A stretch of 64,000 bases of DNA, taken from NCBI GenBank assembly GCA_964475765.1, contig CAYYZH010000004.1, forward strand, positions 4,685 through 68,684. Direction: 5' to 3'. The position numbers and the translations under genes are program-made. A model generated the notes under the pieces. That model was not told where the DNA came from, did not search any database, and saw only the letters and a program-made list of their open reading frames with translations. The DNA is from Thermohalobaculum sp964475765 (GTDB taxonomy: Bacteria > Pseudomonadota > Alphaproteobacteria > Rhodobacterales > Rhodobacteraceae). Positions 34,295-43,331 of the stretch are shown here, piece after piece. The first letter of the stretch is position 1. Every line of letters starts with the position of its first letter.

Positions 34295-34699
34295 TCATCT
34301 CCAGTGTTCCAGCGAAGCACCCAGTGTTGCTGCCTGGGCCAGCCGCATCTCGATCGAGTACCCAACCCGACGGAATGTGAACCTAGTCGCTCCTGACTGG
34401 CTTTCCCCCCCGATGATAATCGAGTGTGTTTGCCCATCCGTCAGCATGACCCTCGACTTGAACACGCTGTTCGGATCGCTCGGCTCCGTGAACAACATGG
34501 TCAGTTCCAGTTTGTCCCCCAGAATTTCGAAAAAGGCAGTTGCGCTTGTCGCGGCAGCATCAATGCGTCCTGGCTCCCCAGGGCGATCAAGGACCACACC
34601 GCCCTTGCTTTGTTCTACCGACATATAGAGCCCACCGGCCACCATACCGACGCACACCATTGCCACACAGAAGTGGAAAAATCCACGTATATACTTCAT
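34295..34699 (-). CDS. Small membrane-anchored hypothetical protein
   Basis: 134 residues. A single N-terminal hydrophobic segment (FFHFCVAMVCVGMVAGGLYM, residues 7-26) would anchor it in the membrane, leaving a periplasmic beta-rich domain of about 105 residues with an acidic stretch TEPSDPNSVFKSRVMLTDG. A GGGGGTGG ribosome site precedes the ATG and a hairpin terminator follows the stop, which supports a real gene. I recognise no family. Confidence 0.6.
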   Translation of the reverse strand: MKYIRGFFHFCVAMVCVGMVAGGLYMSVEQSKGGVVLDRPGEPGRIDAAATSATAFFEILGDKLELTMLFTEPSDPNSVFKSRVMLTDGQTHSIIIGGESQSGATRFTFRRVGYSIEMRLAQAATLGASLEHWR

Positions 34700-35052
34700 A
34701 CCACCCCCGGCACTTGCAGTTGGTTTCGCTCCCCACGAGCTACATGTACTTCGTTAAAATCGGTCGAATTTGGGCGAAGTTGACCGATTGACGTCAAGGT
34801 CAGATCCTGACCCAAGGTCACATTGCCCAGATCGATTTTTTGGCAACACTGCGTTTGCGAAAAGCAATAGAAGATGAAGAGAATGGGGCAGTGACTCTGC
34901 CTCAAAGCGTACATCACAGAACCATATGCCTTTTGGTTGTTAGACTCTCCGAATGTCTCCAGTGGCAAGCTTGTGTGATTCGCACTCTCAAGGGTGGACC
35001 GGTTGGATCTGGGCCACTAGTGCTGGGGCTTAACGTCAACGGAGACGAGAGA
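34700..35052. other. 353-base intergenic region before rpe
   Basis: Lower GC than its surroundings and no supportable gene. It holds a 10-base palindrome TTGACGTCAA (34789-34798) and a small hairpin GGTCAG-ATC-CTGACC (34800-34814 region). The rpe promoter and that of the minus-strand small protein must both be here, but no consensus pair stands out. Confidence 0.5.
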
Positions 35053-35739
35053 ATGGGCTTTGACCGCAGTATTAAGATCGCGCCATCAATTTTGGCGGCG
35101 GACTTTGCAAATTTCGGTGCGGAATGCGCTGCGGTAGAGGCTCACGGTGCCGATTGGGTGCATGTCGACGTGATGGATGGCCACTTCGTGCCTAACATCA
35201 CATTCGGGCCTGAGACCTGCGCGGCAATCCGACCGCATATTAAGACTGTCATGGACGTGCATCTGATGATCGCGCCAGTCGATCCGTATATCGAAGCCTT
35301 CGCCAAAGCCGGGGCTGACATCATCACAGCACACATTGAAGCCGGGCCACACCCTCACAGAACGCTGCAAGCCATCCGGGCGGCTGGTGCAAAGGCCGGA
35401 GTTGCTTTGAACCCGGCGACACCGGCCAGCACTGTGGAGCATGTGTTGGACCTCATCGATCTAGTTTGCGTCATGACAGTTAACCCGGGATTTGGTGGGC
35501 AGAGCTTTATCGACATGACTGGGAAGGTACGCGCACTTCGGTCGATGATTGGAGAACGTCCGGTTCACATCGAGATTGACGGAGGCGTGACGCCGGAAAC
35601 GGCTCCTCTGGTCGCAGAAGCGGGTGCCGATGTTCTTGTCGCGGGCTCCGCTGTCTTCAGGGGTGGTTCTGTGGCCGATCCCACGCCCTATGGCACGAAC
35701 ATCCGTGCGATCCGTGACGCTGCCGTCGCCGTATCATGA
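35053..35739 (+). CDS. rpe: Ribulose-phosphate 3-epimerase
   Basis: A 228-residue TIM barrel interconverting ribulose-5-P and xylulose-5-P. Signature motifs are KIAPSILAADFANFG, HVDVMDGHFVPNITFGP, DVHLMI, VMTVNPGFGGQSFI and IEIDGGV, with the metal and acid residues in place. The ATG at 35053 follows GGAGACGAGAG; the open frame extends upstream to 34840 but that part has no similarity. Overlaps gph by four bases, a pairing seen widely because both serve sugar-phosphate housekeeping. Confidence 0.97.
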   Translation: MGFDRSIKIAPSILAADFANFGAECAAVEAHGADWVHVDVMDGHFVPNITFGPETCAAIRPHIKTVMDVHLMIAPVDPYIEAFAKAGADIITAHIEAGPHPHRTLQAIRAAGAKAGVALNPATPASTVEHVLDLIDLVCVMTVNPGFGGQSFIDMTGKVRALRSMIGERPVHIEIDGGVTPETAPLVAEAGADVLVAGSAVFRGGSVADPTPYGTNIRAIRDAAVAVS

Positions 35740-36389
35740 AGGCAGCTGTTTTTGATCTCGATGGGACGCTTATCCACAGCTTGCCAGATATCCACGCGGC
35801 GATCGCATCTGTCCTGCAAGCCGAGGGCCTGCCGCCTCTCGATATACAGACGGTTGGCAGTTTCGTTGGGAACGGTTTGCCGAGGCTGGTCGAGTTGGTG
35901 ATTGAGGAGATCGGAGTAAACCCCTCCCGCCTCGATGCGATGACCGAGCAGGTACAAGCGCAATACAAGAAAGAAAATGGCCGTCTTACGCGCACCTACC
36001 GCGGGGTAGAGGCGTGTCTTGCAAATCTGGCCGATCAGAATCTTGTCATGGGAATCTGCACCAACAAGCCAGAAGAGCCGGCGCGTGACATTGTCCACCA
36101 TCTCGGGATAGCGCGGTACTTCCCGGTGATCATCGGAGGAGACACACTTCAGCACCGCAAACCAGACCCTGCGCCGCTGCTCGAGACCATCGCGCGTCTC
36201 AACGTCTCGCCATCAGAGGCCATCTTTGTAGGGGACAGCGAGGTCGATGCCGCAACCGCTGCTGCGGCGAGCGTGCCGTTTGCGCTTTATACCGAAGGAT
36301 ACCGGAAGTCGCAGGTATCGGAACTGCCGCACGACCTTGTCTTCGACCATTTTGACCACCTGCCAGCCAAACTCGCATCGCTTGAATGA
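35736..36389 (+). CDS. gph: Phosphoglycolate phosphatase (HAD family)
   Basis: 217 residues. HAD motif I is VFDLDGTLIHSLPDI at the N-terminus, motif II Thr/Ser lies in GICTNKPEEPA, the motif III Lys in HRKPDPAPL, and motif IV in FVGDSEVDAATAAAA. The cap is alpha-helical (C1). It removes phosphate from 2-phosphoglycolate produced by DNA repair or oxygenase reactions. Coupled to rpe by an ATGA overlap. Confidence 0.92.
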   Translation: MKAAVFDLDGTLIHSLPDIHAAIASVLQAEGLPPLDIQTVGSFVGNGLPRLVELVIEEIGVNPSRLDAMTEQVQAQYKKENGRLTRTYRGVEACLANLADQNLVMGICTNKPEEPARDIVHHLGIARYFPVIIGGDTLQHRKPDPAPLLETIARLNVSPSEAIFVGDSEVDAATAAAASVPFALYTEGYRKSQVSELPHDLVFDHFDHLPAKLASLE

Positions 36390-36505
36390 CACTTCGGTTC
36401 TGCCTGGCTCACAGAGATCTTTCTTGAAACTTCACATCTATTATCCACATAAAGTTTGTGAAAAAGTCACTGATATCCGACGACTTGTCCCCAAGGAGCG
36501 TAGAG

Positions 36506-37366
36506 ATGAACCCGATTGTCACCGCTTTCTTCGACGAACCGACCAACACGGCTTCGTATGTGGTGCGCGATCCAGCGACAACTGCCTGTGCTGTCATCGA
36601 TTCGGTTCTCGATCTCGATTATGCGGCGGGTCGCACAGGGACAACGGCGGCGGACCGCATTGTCGACTATGTCCAAGACAACGGGCTTGAGGTCGCATGG
36701 ATCCTGGAGACCCATGTCCATGCGGATCATCTCTCCGGTGCGCCCTACTTGCAGGATCGCTTAGGCGGGAAGGTCGGGATCGGTGACAAGATCACGGTCG
36801 TACAGGATGTGTTCGGCAAGGTGTTCAATGCGGGCACGGCCTTTGAACGCGATGGCAGCGAGTTTGATGCGCTCTTCAAAGAGCAGGATCGCTTTGCCAT
36901 TGGACAGATCTCCGCGTTCGTGCTGGAGACACCCGGGCACACTCCTGCTTGCTTGACCTATGTGATTGGCAATGCTGCCTTCGTCGGCGATACACTGTTC
37001 ATGCCTGATTTCGGTACGGCGCGCTGTGATTTCCCAGGTGGTTCTGCGCGCGAGCTTTGGGGCTCTATCCAGAAGATCCTTACACTGCCGGACGAAACGC
37101 GGATATTCACCTGTCACGACTACAAAGCTCCTGGCCGTGATGAGTTTGCCTGGGAATCTACGGTCGGAGAACAGAAAGCCAAGAACAAACATATCGCCGC
37201 GGCAACTGAGGATGAGTTTGTCGAGATGCGTGAGACCCGGGATGCGACGCTTTCGATGCCGCGGCTGATTGTGCCGTCCATTCAGGTGAATATGCGCGCG
37301 GGCAAGATGCCTGAAGCTGAGGACAACGGAACCGTCTATTTGAAAGTTCCAATCAACCGGATGTAG
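36506..37366 (+). CDS. MBL-fold persulfide dioxygenase-like hydrolase (Blh/ETHE1 type)
   Basis: A 286-residue metallo-beta-lactamase-fold protein with the metal motif THVHADHLSGA, LETPGHTPACLTYVIG, FVGDTLFMPDFGTARCDFPGG and CHDYKAPGRDEFAWEST, the pattern of ETHE1/Blh persulfide dioxygenases. These oxidise glutathione persulfide to sulfite. The convergent TSUP-type exporter two genes away fits, since sulfite has to be removed. ATG 36506 has an AAGGAG site. A long inverted TTCACA/TGTGAA pair lies upstream (36429-36462 region) but its significance is uncertain. Confidence 0.88.
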   Translation: MNPIVTAFFDEPTNTASYVVRDPATTACAVIDSVLDLDYAAGRTGTTAADRIVDYVQDNGLEVAWILETHVHADHLSGAPYLQDRLGGKVGIGDKITVVQDVFGKVFNAGTAFERDGSEFDALFKEQDRFAIGQISAFVLETPGHTPACLTYVIGNAAFVGDTLFMPDFGTARCDFPGGSARELWGSIQKILTLPDETRIFTCHDYKAPGRDEFAWESTVGEQKAKNKHIAAATEDEFVEMRETRDATLSMPRLIVPSIQVNMRAGKMPEAEDNGTVYLKVPINRM

Positions 37367-37367
37367 T

Positions 37368-38138
37368 TTAGGTTGGAAAGAAAGTCCGGAAGAATGCCGA
37401 GGCCAACCAGCCTGCGATAAGGGCCACCAGGATCGACGCGATGCCGTAAAGTGCAGGGTAGTCTTGTGCGGACCGGTAAATGAAGCGACCCAGACCGGCG
37501 CGACGTACTTCAATGGTATCTGTGAACACATCCAGCACTTCGCGGTTCCGCGTCAGAAAAACGCGTGCGCGATAGTCACCTTCGATCAGGTTCGACGGCA
37601 GCTTTATCCGCGTCTCAAACACCCGGTCCTCGATGAAAGTCACGCTGTTGGGGAGAACCGAATACAGCCCCTCGCCCTCACGTATGCGGACCACAGCCTC
37701 GCGATACGCCTCTCGCTCGCCGACTTGCACCCATTTCGGGGCATCAATCAATCGGATGACGTGGCGAAGTCCGATGCGATAGCCGAGATCGTCAGTATTG
37801 CTGAGCGTTTCTGAAAGTGTGCCGCTTGATGCCACGGCGTAGAAACTCGGGGCCGCATCGATTTGCACGGCGCGACCCTTGATCCAGATGCCGAACTCTC
37901 GCTGCTTTTTCCGGACTTCCACCGGAGCACTTGGCCCTGTGATCGCAACGATCACATCGAAAGGGCCAGGATCACCTTTATCCACGAAGATCCCGCCATG
38001 CACCAACAGCTCGGATCCAGCAAAATCAGTTGTGAGCGAGACATTATGCTGGCTAAGGCCTGCAATAATGCGCTCTTCGGCCGCGGCAGACGTCGCCAGA
38101 AGACACAGAAAGAGGTACAGAAGCAGCCGCACGATCAA
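37368..38138 (-). CDS. TIGR02186-family transmembrane protein
   Basis: 256 residues: a cleavable signal peptide (LLYLFLCLLATSAAAEE), a beta-rich periplasmic domain and a single C-terminal transmembrane helix (YGIASILVALIAGWLASAFF). The family is typically encoded next to TSUP transporters, as here, and function is unknown; a periplasmic accessory subunit of the exporter is a reasonable guess. The start overlaps the TSUP stop. Confidence 0.85.
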   Translation of the reverse strand: MIVRLLLYLFLCLLATSAAAEERIIAGLSQHNVSLTTDFAGSELLVHGGIFVDKGDPGPFDVIVAITGPSAPVEVRKKQREFGIWIKGRAVQIDAAPSFYAVASSGTLSETLSNTDDLGYRIGLRHVIRLIDAPKWVQVGEREAYREAVVRIREGEGLYSVLPNSVTFIEDRVFETRIKLPSNLIEGDYRARVFLTRNREVLDVFTDTIEVRRAGLGRFIYRSAQDYPALYGIASILVALIAGWLASAFFRTFFPT

Positions 38139-39049
38139 TGTCCGCCTCCGCCAAGCGAAAAGAACTCATCGGGCGTTGCGATCAGGTCGAATGCCAGTTT
38201 TCCGCACACTGCCAGAACCAAAAGCGCGAGCAGGATCCGCATCTGCTCGGCTTTGAGGCGGGGCGCGACGCGCACCCCGATTTGTGTCCCGACAACGCCG
38301 CCAACGAGAAGGATCACCGCTAATACTGCATCTACCGTGTGATTGGTGATCGCATGCATCAGGGTTGTGGCTCCGGTGACGAACATGATCTGGAAGAGCG
38401 ATGTTCCCACGACCACCGTTGTCGCCATGCCGAGAAGGTAGATCATGGCGGGGACCATGATAAAGCCGCCGCCCACACCCATGATGGCGGCCAGGATGCC
38501 AACGAATAGCCCGACACCGAAAGGGGGAATAGCGCTGATATAGAGGTTCGACTGGCGGAACCTCATCTTGATCGGGAGCCCGTGCACCCAGCTGTGTCGT
38601 TTCCGACTTGGGCGGCGTACGCCCTTCTTGCTTTTCATCAGCGCGTTGATGCTCTCGATGAACATCAGCGAGCCGACGATCCCGAGAAAGACGACATAAC
38701 ATAGGGCAACCACCAGATCGACCTGACCGAGTGCGCGCATTAAGGAAAAGAGCTGAACCCCAATCGCTGAGCCGACAAGGCCGCCTAGCAAAAGCACCAA
38801 CCCCATCTTGAAGTCGACCGTTCGACGCCGCCAATGCGCGAGAACACCGGAAAACGACGAAGCCACAATCTGATTAGCTTCTGTTGCCACCGCCACGGCC
38901 GGGGGGATGCCGATAAAGATCAACAGCGGTGTCATCAGGAAACCGCCGCCCACGCCAAATATGCCGGAGAGAAACCCAACTCCGCCACCTAGGCCAAGCA
39001 ACACCAGAGCGTTGACCGAGACTTCGGCAATCGGGAGGTAAATGTTCAT
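38135..39049 (-). CDS. TSUP/TauE-type sulfite or sulfonate exporter
   Basis: A 304-residue membrane protein with about eight hydrophobic helices and the two TSUP repeat motifs GFLSGIFGVGGGFLMTPLLI and GILAAIMGVGGGFIMVPAMIY. The family exports sulfite, sulfoacetate and related anions. Co-transcription with TIGR02186 and convergence on the persulfide dioxygenase form a recognisable sulfur-detoxification neighbourhood. The ATG at 39049 (site GGAAAGCG) is preferred to upstream codons, which add a non-hydrophobic tail. Confidence 0.9.
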   Translation of the reverse strand: MNIYLPIAEVSVNALVLLGLGGGVGFLSGIFGVGGGFLMTPLLIFIGIPPAVAVATEANQIVASSFSGVLAHWRRRTVDFKMGLVLLLGGLVGSAIGVQLFSLMRALGQVDLVVALCYVVFLGIVGSLMFIESINALMKSKKGVRRPSRKRHSWVHGLPIKMRFRQSNLYISAIPPFGVGLFVGILAAIMGVGGGFIMVPAMIYLLGMATTVVVGTSLFQIMFVTGATTLMHAITNHTVDAVLAVILLVGGVVGTQIGVRVAPRLKAEQMRILLALLVLAVCGKLAFDLIATPDEFFSLGGGGH

Positions 39050-39260
39050 GGACGCTTTCCGTAACCTGGCGCGGTGTAGCCCATGCTGCACTGCAAAGCC
39101 AGAGCCACCGATCTTGCTCAGATAGAGCCAGAAAGAGCCCAACAGCCGACCCGCACTTTGCGTCTAATCGCCTCCGATAGAATCAGAGCACATGTTGGAG
39201 GGCGCCACGCCGCGCATCGGTTCAGAGAGACAATCAGGCATCATTGGCTCAGACACGTTT

Positions 39261-39947
39261 TTAGGGACATCCAGAGGCGGTCCAATCGGTTAGTGCAGCT
39301 TGAAAGCGCTTGGGGCTAATCTCTTCAACTCCGCCAAGCTTCAAGTACCCCTTCTCGCCAAGGTATTGTTCCACCTCTTCGCGCGTGAGCGCCTCGAACT
39401 CGATAGCGGCGAGCCGGTCAGCCACGGACCCTTCGGTTTGTCTAAGCCGGCACCTTGCTTCGGCCCGCCCGGCATAGGCATCCCCAAAATCGGGCACCTC
39501 TTTGATGACCACTGAGTAGTCGTCGATTGCCGCCTCAATCTTATCGGTCGCCAGGAGGACGTCCGCACGGTTGAAATGCGCATTCAGATAACCCGGCTGA
39601 AGACTGATTGCGCGGTCGTATTCTTTTAACGCGCGTTCATACTCCCGGAAATCAGCGTGACTATTGGCCTTATTATTGCGGGCCCGAGGATTTGACGGAT
39701 CAAGCTTCACAGCTTCCCGATGATCGTCGAACGCTGCGATGTAGTTCCCCAACGCCGCGTAAGCGACAGCGCGATTGGAATAGGCCCATGAGGCGCGCCG
39801 GCCTTGCCATTCGCCGCTGTTGATCGCCTCGGTGCAGGCCGTCACGCGCAACCACCAATCGCTGTCCTGCGTACAGTCTTCGAGTACACCAGCTTGAACA
39901 GGACTGACGGATGCCCATATAGCCAACAACGAAATCGCGGTTCTCAT
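39261..39947 (-). CDS. Exported TPR protein, second of a tandem pair
   Basis: 228 residues with a signal peptide (LLAIWASVSPVQAG). Three tetratricopeptide repeats follow (for example AYAALGNYIAAFDDHREAVKLDP, ERALKEYDRAISLQP, KIEAAIDDYSVVIKEVP). The last 50 residues (REEVEQYLGEKGY...FQAALTDWTASGC) look like a weak peptidoglycan-binding repeat. Start at 39947 overlaps the stop of the paralogue upstream. Likely a periplasmic scaffold; function unknown. Confidence 0.8.
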   Translation of the reverse strand: MRTAISLLAIWASVSPVQAGVLEDCTQDSDWWLRVTACTEAINSGEWQGRRASWAYSNRAVAYAALGNYIAAFDDHREAVKLDPSNPRARNNKANSHADFREYERALKEYDRAISLQPGYLNAHFNRADVLLATDKIEAAIDDYSVVIKEVPDFGDAYAGRAEARCRLRQTEGSVADRLAAIEFEALTREEVEQYLGEKGYLKLGGVEEISPKRFQAALTDWTASGCP

Positions 39948-40651
39948 CGTTTGGCTCCGCATCCATCTCTGGTCCAGGCCCAGAGCGCCCTGCGTGACAG
40001 TTTTCCAAACTTGCCGTCGATAGGGCCGCTGTAGTGCCCGGCGCGCATAAGAAGTTCCTGCATCGTCATGACATCGAGCAGGCCGCTGCGGATGGCCGAG
40101 AGCCGGGCTTCTGCGGAGGTATTGATTCGGCTCAACTTGCAGTTTGCAGTTGCCAAGCCGATCTGGCTTCCGCGATGCCGAGGGTCGAGGCGAAGGGCCG
40201 TGCGATAGTCCGCAAGCGCCGCGTCATATGCCCCCATTTCCTCGTGATCGACCGCGCGGTTGTGCCATCCCGCAACATATGTCGGGTCGAGTTCGACAGC
40301 CGCCGTGTGGTCCGCCAGTGCGCGCGTCATGTCACCTAGCGCTGCGTGAGCGTTGCCACGGTTCGAATACGCTGCTGCGAGCTTGGGATCGATCTCAATG
40401 GCCTTTCCGTAGTCTTCTATTGCAGAGAGATATGATCCAAGAGCGGCATTCGCCAAACCCCGATTGTTGAATGCCCAAGCAAGGTTTGCCCCGGGCGAGG
40501 TGTTGTGCTTGATGATGGCAGAGCATGCCACCTGAGCCTTAGCCGGTTGCTGAACATTTCGACAGGCGTCGACAGGGTCCGCACCGTAGCTCGCCATTGG
40601 TAAAAATAGGAGAGGCAAGAGCGTGGCCAGCAAAGCGAAACGTCCGAACAT
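39944..40651 (-). CDS. Exported TPR protein with C-terminal peptidoglycan-binding-like repeat
   Basis: 235 residues: signal peptide (LLATLLPLLFLPMASYGA), a Cys pair, three TPRs (AALGSYLSAIEDYGKAIEIDP, AALGDMTRALADHTAAVELDP, EMGAYDAALADYRTALRLDP) and a C-terminal segment ELLMRAGHYSGPIDGKFG with SRRALWAW, close to the PG_binding_1 consensus. It is clearly a paralogue of the downstream gene, sharing domain order and the final Trp-x-x-x-Gly-Cys. Wall-anchored protein-interaction role inferred. Confidence 0.82.
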   Translation of the reverse strand: MFGRFALLATLLPLLFLPMASYGADPVDACRNVQQPAKAQVACSAIIKHNTSPGANLAWAFNNRGLANAALGSYLSAIEDYGKAIEIDPKLAAAYSNRGNAHAALGDMTRALADHTAAVELDPTYVAGWHNRAVDHEEMGAYDAALADYRTALRLDPRHRGSQIGLATANCKLSRINTSAEARLSAIRSGLLDVMTMQELLMRAGHYSGPIDGKFGKLSRRALWAWTRDGCGAKR

Positions 40652-41342
40652 GTCCAGGTCAGCGTGATCTATGACTGCAAATTCTGGCAGAAATCTGGAG
40701 CTTTGGCGTTCAAGGCGTCCTCCCGAGCTTCTCAAAAGATAGTAGCATGAAGCAACGAGCAGCGCATAGGTTTGGCGGAGTTGGGCGAGTTGAATGAAAG
40801 CCCGTTATCGAGGTAGCCGACGACTTGGTCGAACGGCATAGTTTGTCCAAGCCGTAGCGCAATGCTCGACTTCGCCTCGTATCGCACCGCATGCGGTGTC
40901 TATCACGATCACTAATGCCGACCATCCCGCTCGGGCGGCTATAGAGCGAGACGTGCGCCGCGACCTGTGGCAGCGCGCCGAGAAGGTCATTTCGGGATTG
41001 CCACCAGAAACGAAGTTTAGGACTTGAGACCCCCGGAACAGGACAACCATACTGCATTCACATCCGCGGACGTCCTCGGGTAGCTCACGCGTAAGCAACT
41101 CAAACACTTTGGTTAACGAACTCGGCACGGAAGAGGTTGGCACAATCGGACCCAACCTCGTTGCCTCCGCCCGCATGCGAAGTACTGCCATAACTGCCTC
41201 AACCAGTTCGCGGTGTCCCCGCGTCTCTTTGAGGCTGTGGATAACTCCTTCGCTCGACAGTTTGGTTGCAGGCACATGACAATCTCACGACATGAGGTCG
41301 CCAGGCGTGAACGTAATTCTGGCCCGGCCAGTTGCGGCTGGA
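40652..41342. other. 691-base region without an intact recognised gene
   Basis: Between two minus-strand genes. Apart from the possible decayed frame described at 40805-41275 I see no RNA gene, repeat or terminator. The promoter of the TPR pair should lie near 40652-40750. Confidence 0.5.
40805..41275 (-). pseudogene. Possible decayed gene of unknown family
   Basis: A GTG-started frame of 156 codons. Its first 95 or so codons look coding (helical ELVEAVMAVLRMRAEATRL, LTKVFELLTRELPEDV, then a strand CSMVVLFRGSQVL). After that, composition changes to Arg/Ser-rich residues typical of an out-of-frame reading, while another minus-strand frame becomes more protein-like around 40910-40990. This suggests a frameshift, by mutation or sequencing error. 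No family recognised. Confidence 0.3.
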
Positions 41343-42140
41343 TCAGGCGACTGCCTGGTTTGTGTTTGCCAGACGTACCAACGCATCTTCCGCGCAGCAT
41401 TCGATCGGCGTGAAGTCCTGATGGGCCAACCACTCTTCGCGCGTCGGTTTACGGATGTAATTGGAGCAAGCGTTCAGCGTCAGATAAACGATCTTTCGCG
41501 GAAAGGGCGTGATATTTCCCGATGAGCCGTGGACGAGGTTGCCATCAAACATCAGCATTGAGCCGGGCTTGCCCGTCGGTGCAACAAGCCCGCCCTCGAC
41601 ACAAAGCCGCTCAACAGTTTCCTCCGGCTGCGTGTAAAGCGGAAACGATGTGGTTTGCGTGTCCTTATCGCTGTCCAACACGCCGTGCCTGTGAGAGCGC
41701 GGGATCAGCATCAGTGGGCCGTTGAACGGGAACACCTCGTCGAGGAACACCGAGATGTTCATTGCTCGCGGCTCCGGCATTCCGTCCTTCTCCAGCCAGT
41801 TTCCATAGTCCTGGTGCCATTGCCAGACATCGCCGGTAAACTTGGCCTTGGCGTTGATCTTATACTGGTGGAGATAGACGCCCTCCCCCCAAAGCTGCAT
41901 CAGGGGATTGATCAGTCTGGGGTGTCGGCCCAGCAGATCGAAGGCTTCGTTGTAGCGGTGCACAGCGAACGCAGACCGCGGTGTACCGTCTTTCTCGAGA
42001 TAAATTTCATCACGCTTGAGTGTAAAGACCCGGTCGGCCTCGCGCTTTAGAACCTCAACTTCGTCGTCGGAGAAGTAGTCCGGGATGAACAGCCAGCCTT
42101 CATCGCGAAGCTGCCCGAGTTGTTCTTGACTGAGGTTCAT
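41343..42140 (-). CDS. Phytanoyl-CoA dioxygenase (PhyH) family protein
   Basis: A 265-residue Fe(II)/2-oxoglutarate dioxygenase. The facial triad is H-x-D in WQWHQDYGNW and a distal His in FDGNLVHGSSGN, with the 2OG-binding Arg probably in PFPRKIVYLTL. The MNISVFLDEVFPFNGPLMLIPRSHRHG block resembles ectoine hydroxylase and its relatives, but no ectoine genes are nearby. Substrate unknown. The ATG at 42140 has a GGAG site; an in-frame extension to 42224 is unlikely. Monocistronic. Confidence 0.87.
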   Translation of the reverse strand: MNLSQEQLGQLRDEGWLFIPDYFSDDEVEVLKREADRVFTLKRDEIYLEKDGTPRSAFAVHRYNEAFDLLGRHPRLINPLMQLWGEGVYLHQYKINAKAKFTGDVWQWHQDYGNWLEKDGMPEPRAMNISVFLDEVFPFNGPLMLIPRSHRHGVLDSDKDTQTTSFPLYTQPEETVERLCVEGGLVAPTGKPGSMLMFDGNLVHGSSGNITPFPRKIVYLTLNACSNYIRKPTREEWLAHQDFTPIECCAEDALVRLANTNQAVA

Positions 42141-42248
42141 GTTGCTTCTCCGACTGTATCCCTCGCTAAAGCACCTGGACCCTAGCAAGGCAGCAAACCG
42201 GATGCCATCCCAACGCTGACTCAAGACACCGTTTGGCGGAACGGTTAG

Positions 42249-43331
42249 CTATCGTGGGCTTTGCGTTAACCATCCCTGTGTTTCGGATGCCGCAACATCA
42301 ACGATCATGTCCAGATGGGCCTCATCGTCGTTAAGGCAGGGAACATAGTGGAAGTGCTCTCCTCCAGCATGTTCGAACGCTTCTTTGATTTCCTCGTTGA
42401 TCTCTTCCAGCGTTTCGACACAATCTGACGAGAAGCCGGGTGCCATAATGGCGATGCGTTTGTGGCCTTCCTTCGCCAGTTTGGCGACGTATTCGACAGT
42501 GTATGGCTGTAGCCATTCTTCTGGACCGAATCTCGACTGGAATGTCGTGTGCAGACCGTCCGCCCAGCCCAACTCTTCGCTCAGTAGCCGTGATGTCTTT
42601 TGACACTGACAGTGATAGGGATCCCCCTTCTTGAAATAGCTTTCGGGCAGTCCGTGATAGGAGGCGACGAGGGCCGTCGGGCGTTCTGGTATATCCCCAT
42701 AGGCCCGTTCCACTGACAGCGCGAGTGCGGAAATGTATCGTGGATGATCATAGTAGGCCGGTACAGTTCTGATCGCAGGCTGCCAACGCAAATTCTGTAG
42801 CGTACGGAAAGCGTGATCGTTCGCTGTTCCTGTCGTTGCAGCGGCATATTGTGGGTAGAGGGGGAAGAACAGGATACGCTCGCATCCCTGCTGCACCATT
42901 CGCCGAATGACACTGTCGGTTGATGGATTACCGTAGCGCATGCAGAAGTCGACCATCACATTGTCACCGTGCGCCGCCTTGAGCCGTGCCTTCAATTTGT
43001 CGGTTTGACTGCGCGTGATAGTCAAAAGAGGGCTTTCATCGCGATCGTTGTTCCATATCCCGCGATAGGCCTCGCCGGACGAGAACGGGCGTTTCGACAG
43101 TACAATGAGTTTAAGGATCGGCTGCCACAGCCACGGCGACCATTCAATTACGCGCCGGTCTGATAAGAACTCGTCGAGATAGCGTCGCATCGACCAATAG
43201 TCGGTGCCATCCGGAGTCCCGAGGTTGGCCAGCAGAACGCCGACTTTGGCAGTTGGAACCGACGGGTGATCGGGCCCTGCATAACTCAGCCGTCCACGTC
43301 CGGGCCGGTCCTGGGCGGTCTGGTCCAGCAT
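42249..43331 (-). CDS. hemH: Ferrochelatase
   Basis: A 360-residue enzyme that inserts Fe2+ into protoporphyrin IX. Family motifs include VLLANLGTPDG, RRYLDEFLSDRRVIE, FCMRYGNPSTDSVI, ILFFPLYPQYAAATTGTA, ASYHGLPESYFKKGDPYHCQC with the catalytic His, TFQSRFGPEEWLQPYT and MAPGFSSDCVETLEEI. The ATG at 43331 has a GGAGATTG site; a codon at 43343 is an alternative. Divergent from the 43561 gene, with an AT-rich TTTATCGGTAAATA segment just upstream. Confidence 0.97.
   Translation of the reverse strand: MLDQTAQDRPGRGRLSYAGPDHPSVPTAKVGVLLANLGTPDGTDYWSMRRYLDEFLSDRRVIEWSPWLWQPILKLIVLSKRPFSSGEAYRGIWNNDRDESPLLTITRSQTDKLKARLKAAHGDNVMVDFCMRYGNPSTDSVIRRMVQQGCERILFFPLYPQYAAATTGTANDHAFRTLQNLRWQPAIRTVPAYYDHPRYISALALSVERAYGDIPERPTALVASYHGLPESYFKKGDPYHCQCQKTSRLLSEELGWADGLHTTFQSRFGPEEWLQPYTVEYVAKLAKEGHKRIAIMAPGFSSDCVETLEEINEEIKEAFEHAGGEHFHYVPCLNDDEAHLDMIVDVAASETQGWLTQSPR

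Noticed and set aside
34789..34814. Palindrome TTGACGTCAA and a nearby small hairpin as an operator for rpe
   Set aside because: Over 230 bases from the rpe start with no associated promoter; could be chance.
36425..36470. BigR-type operator upstream of the persulfide dioxygenase
   Set aside because: Only a loosely spaced TTCACA/TGTGAA pair is visible; spacing does not match a compact operator.
41343..42140. Ectoine hydroxylase (ectD) assignment for the PhyH protein
   Set aside because: Similarity is at family level only and no ectoine biosynthesis genes are present.
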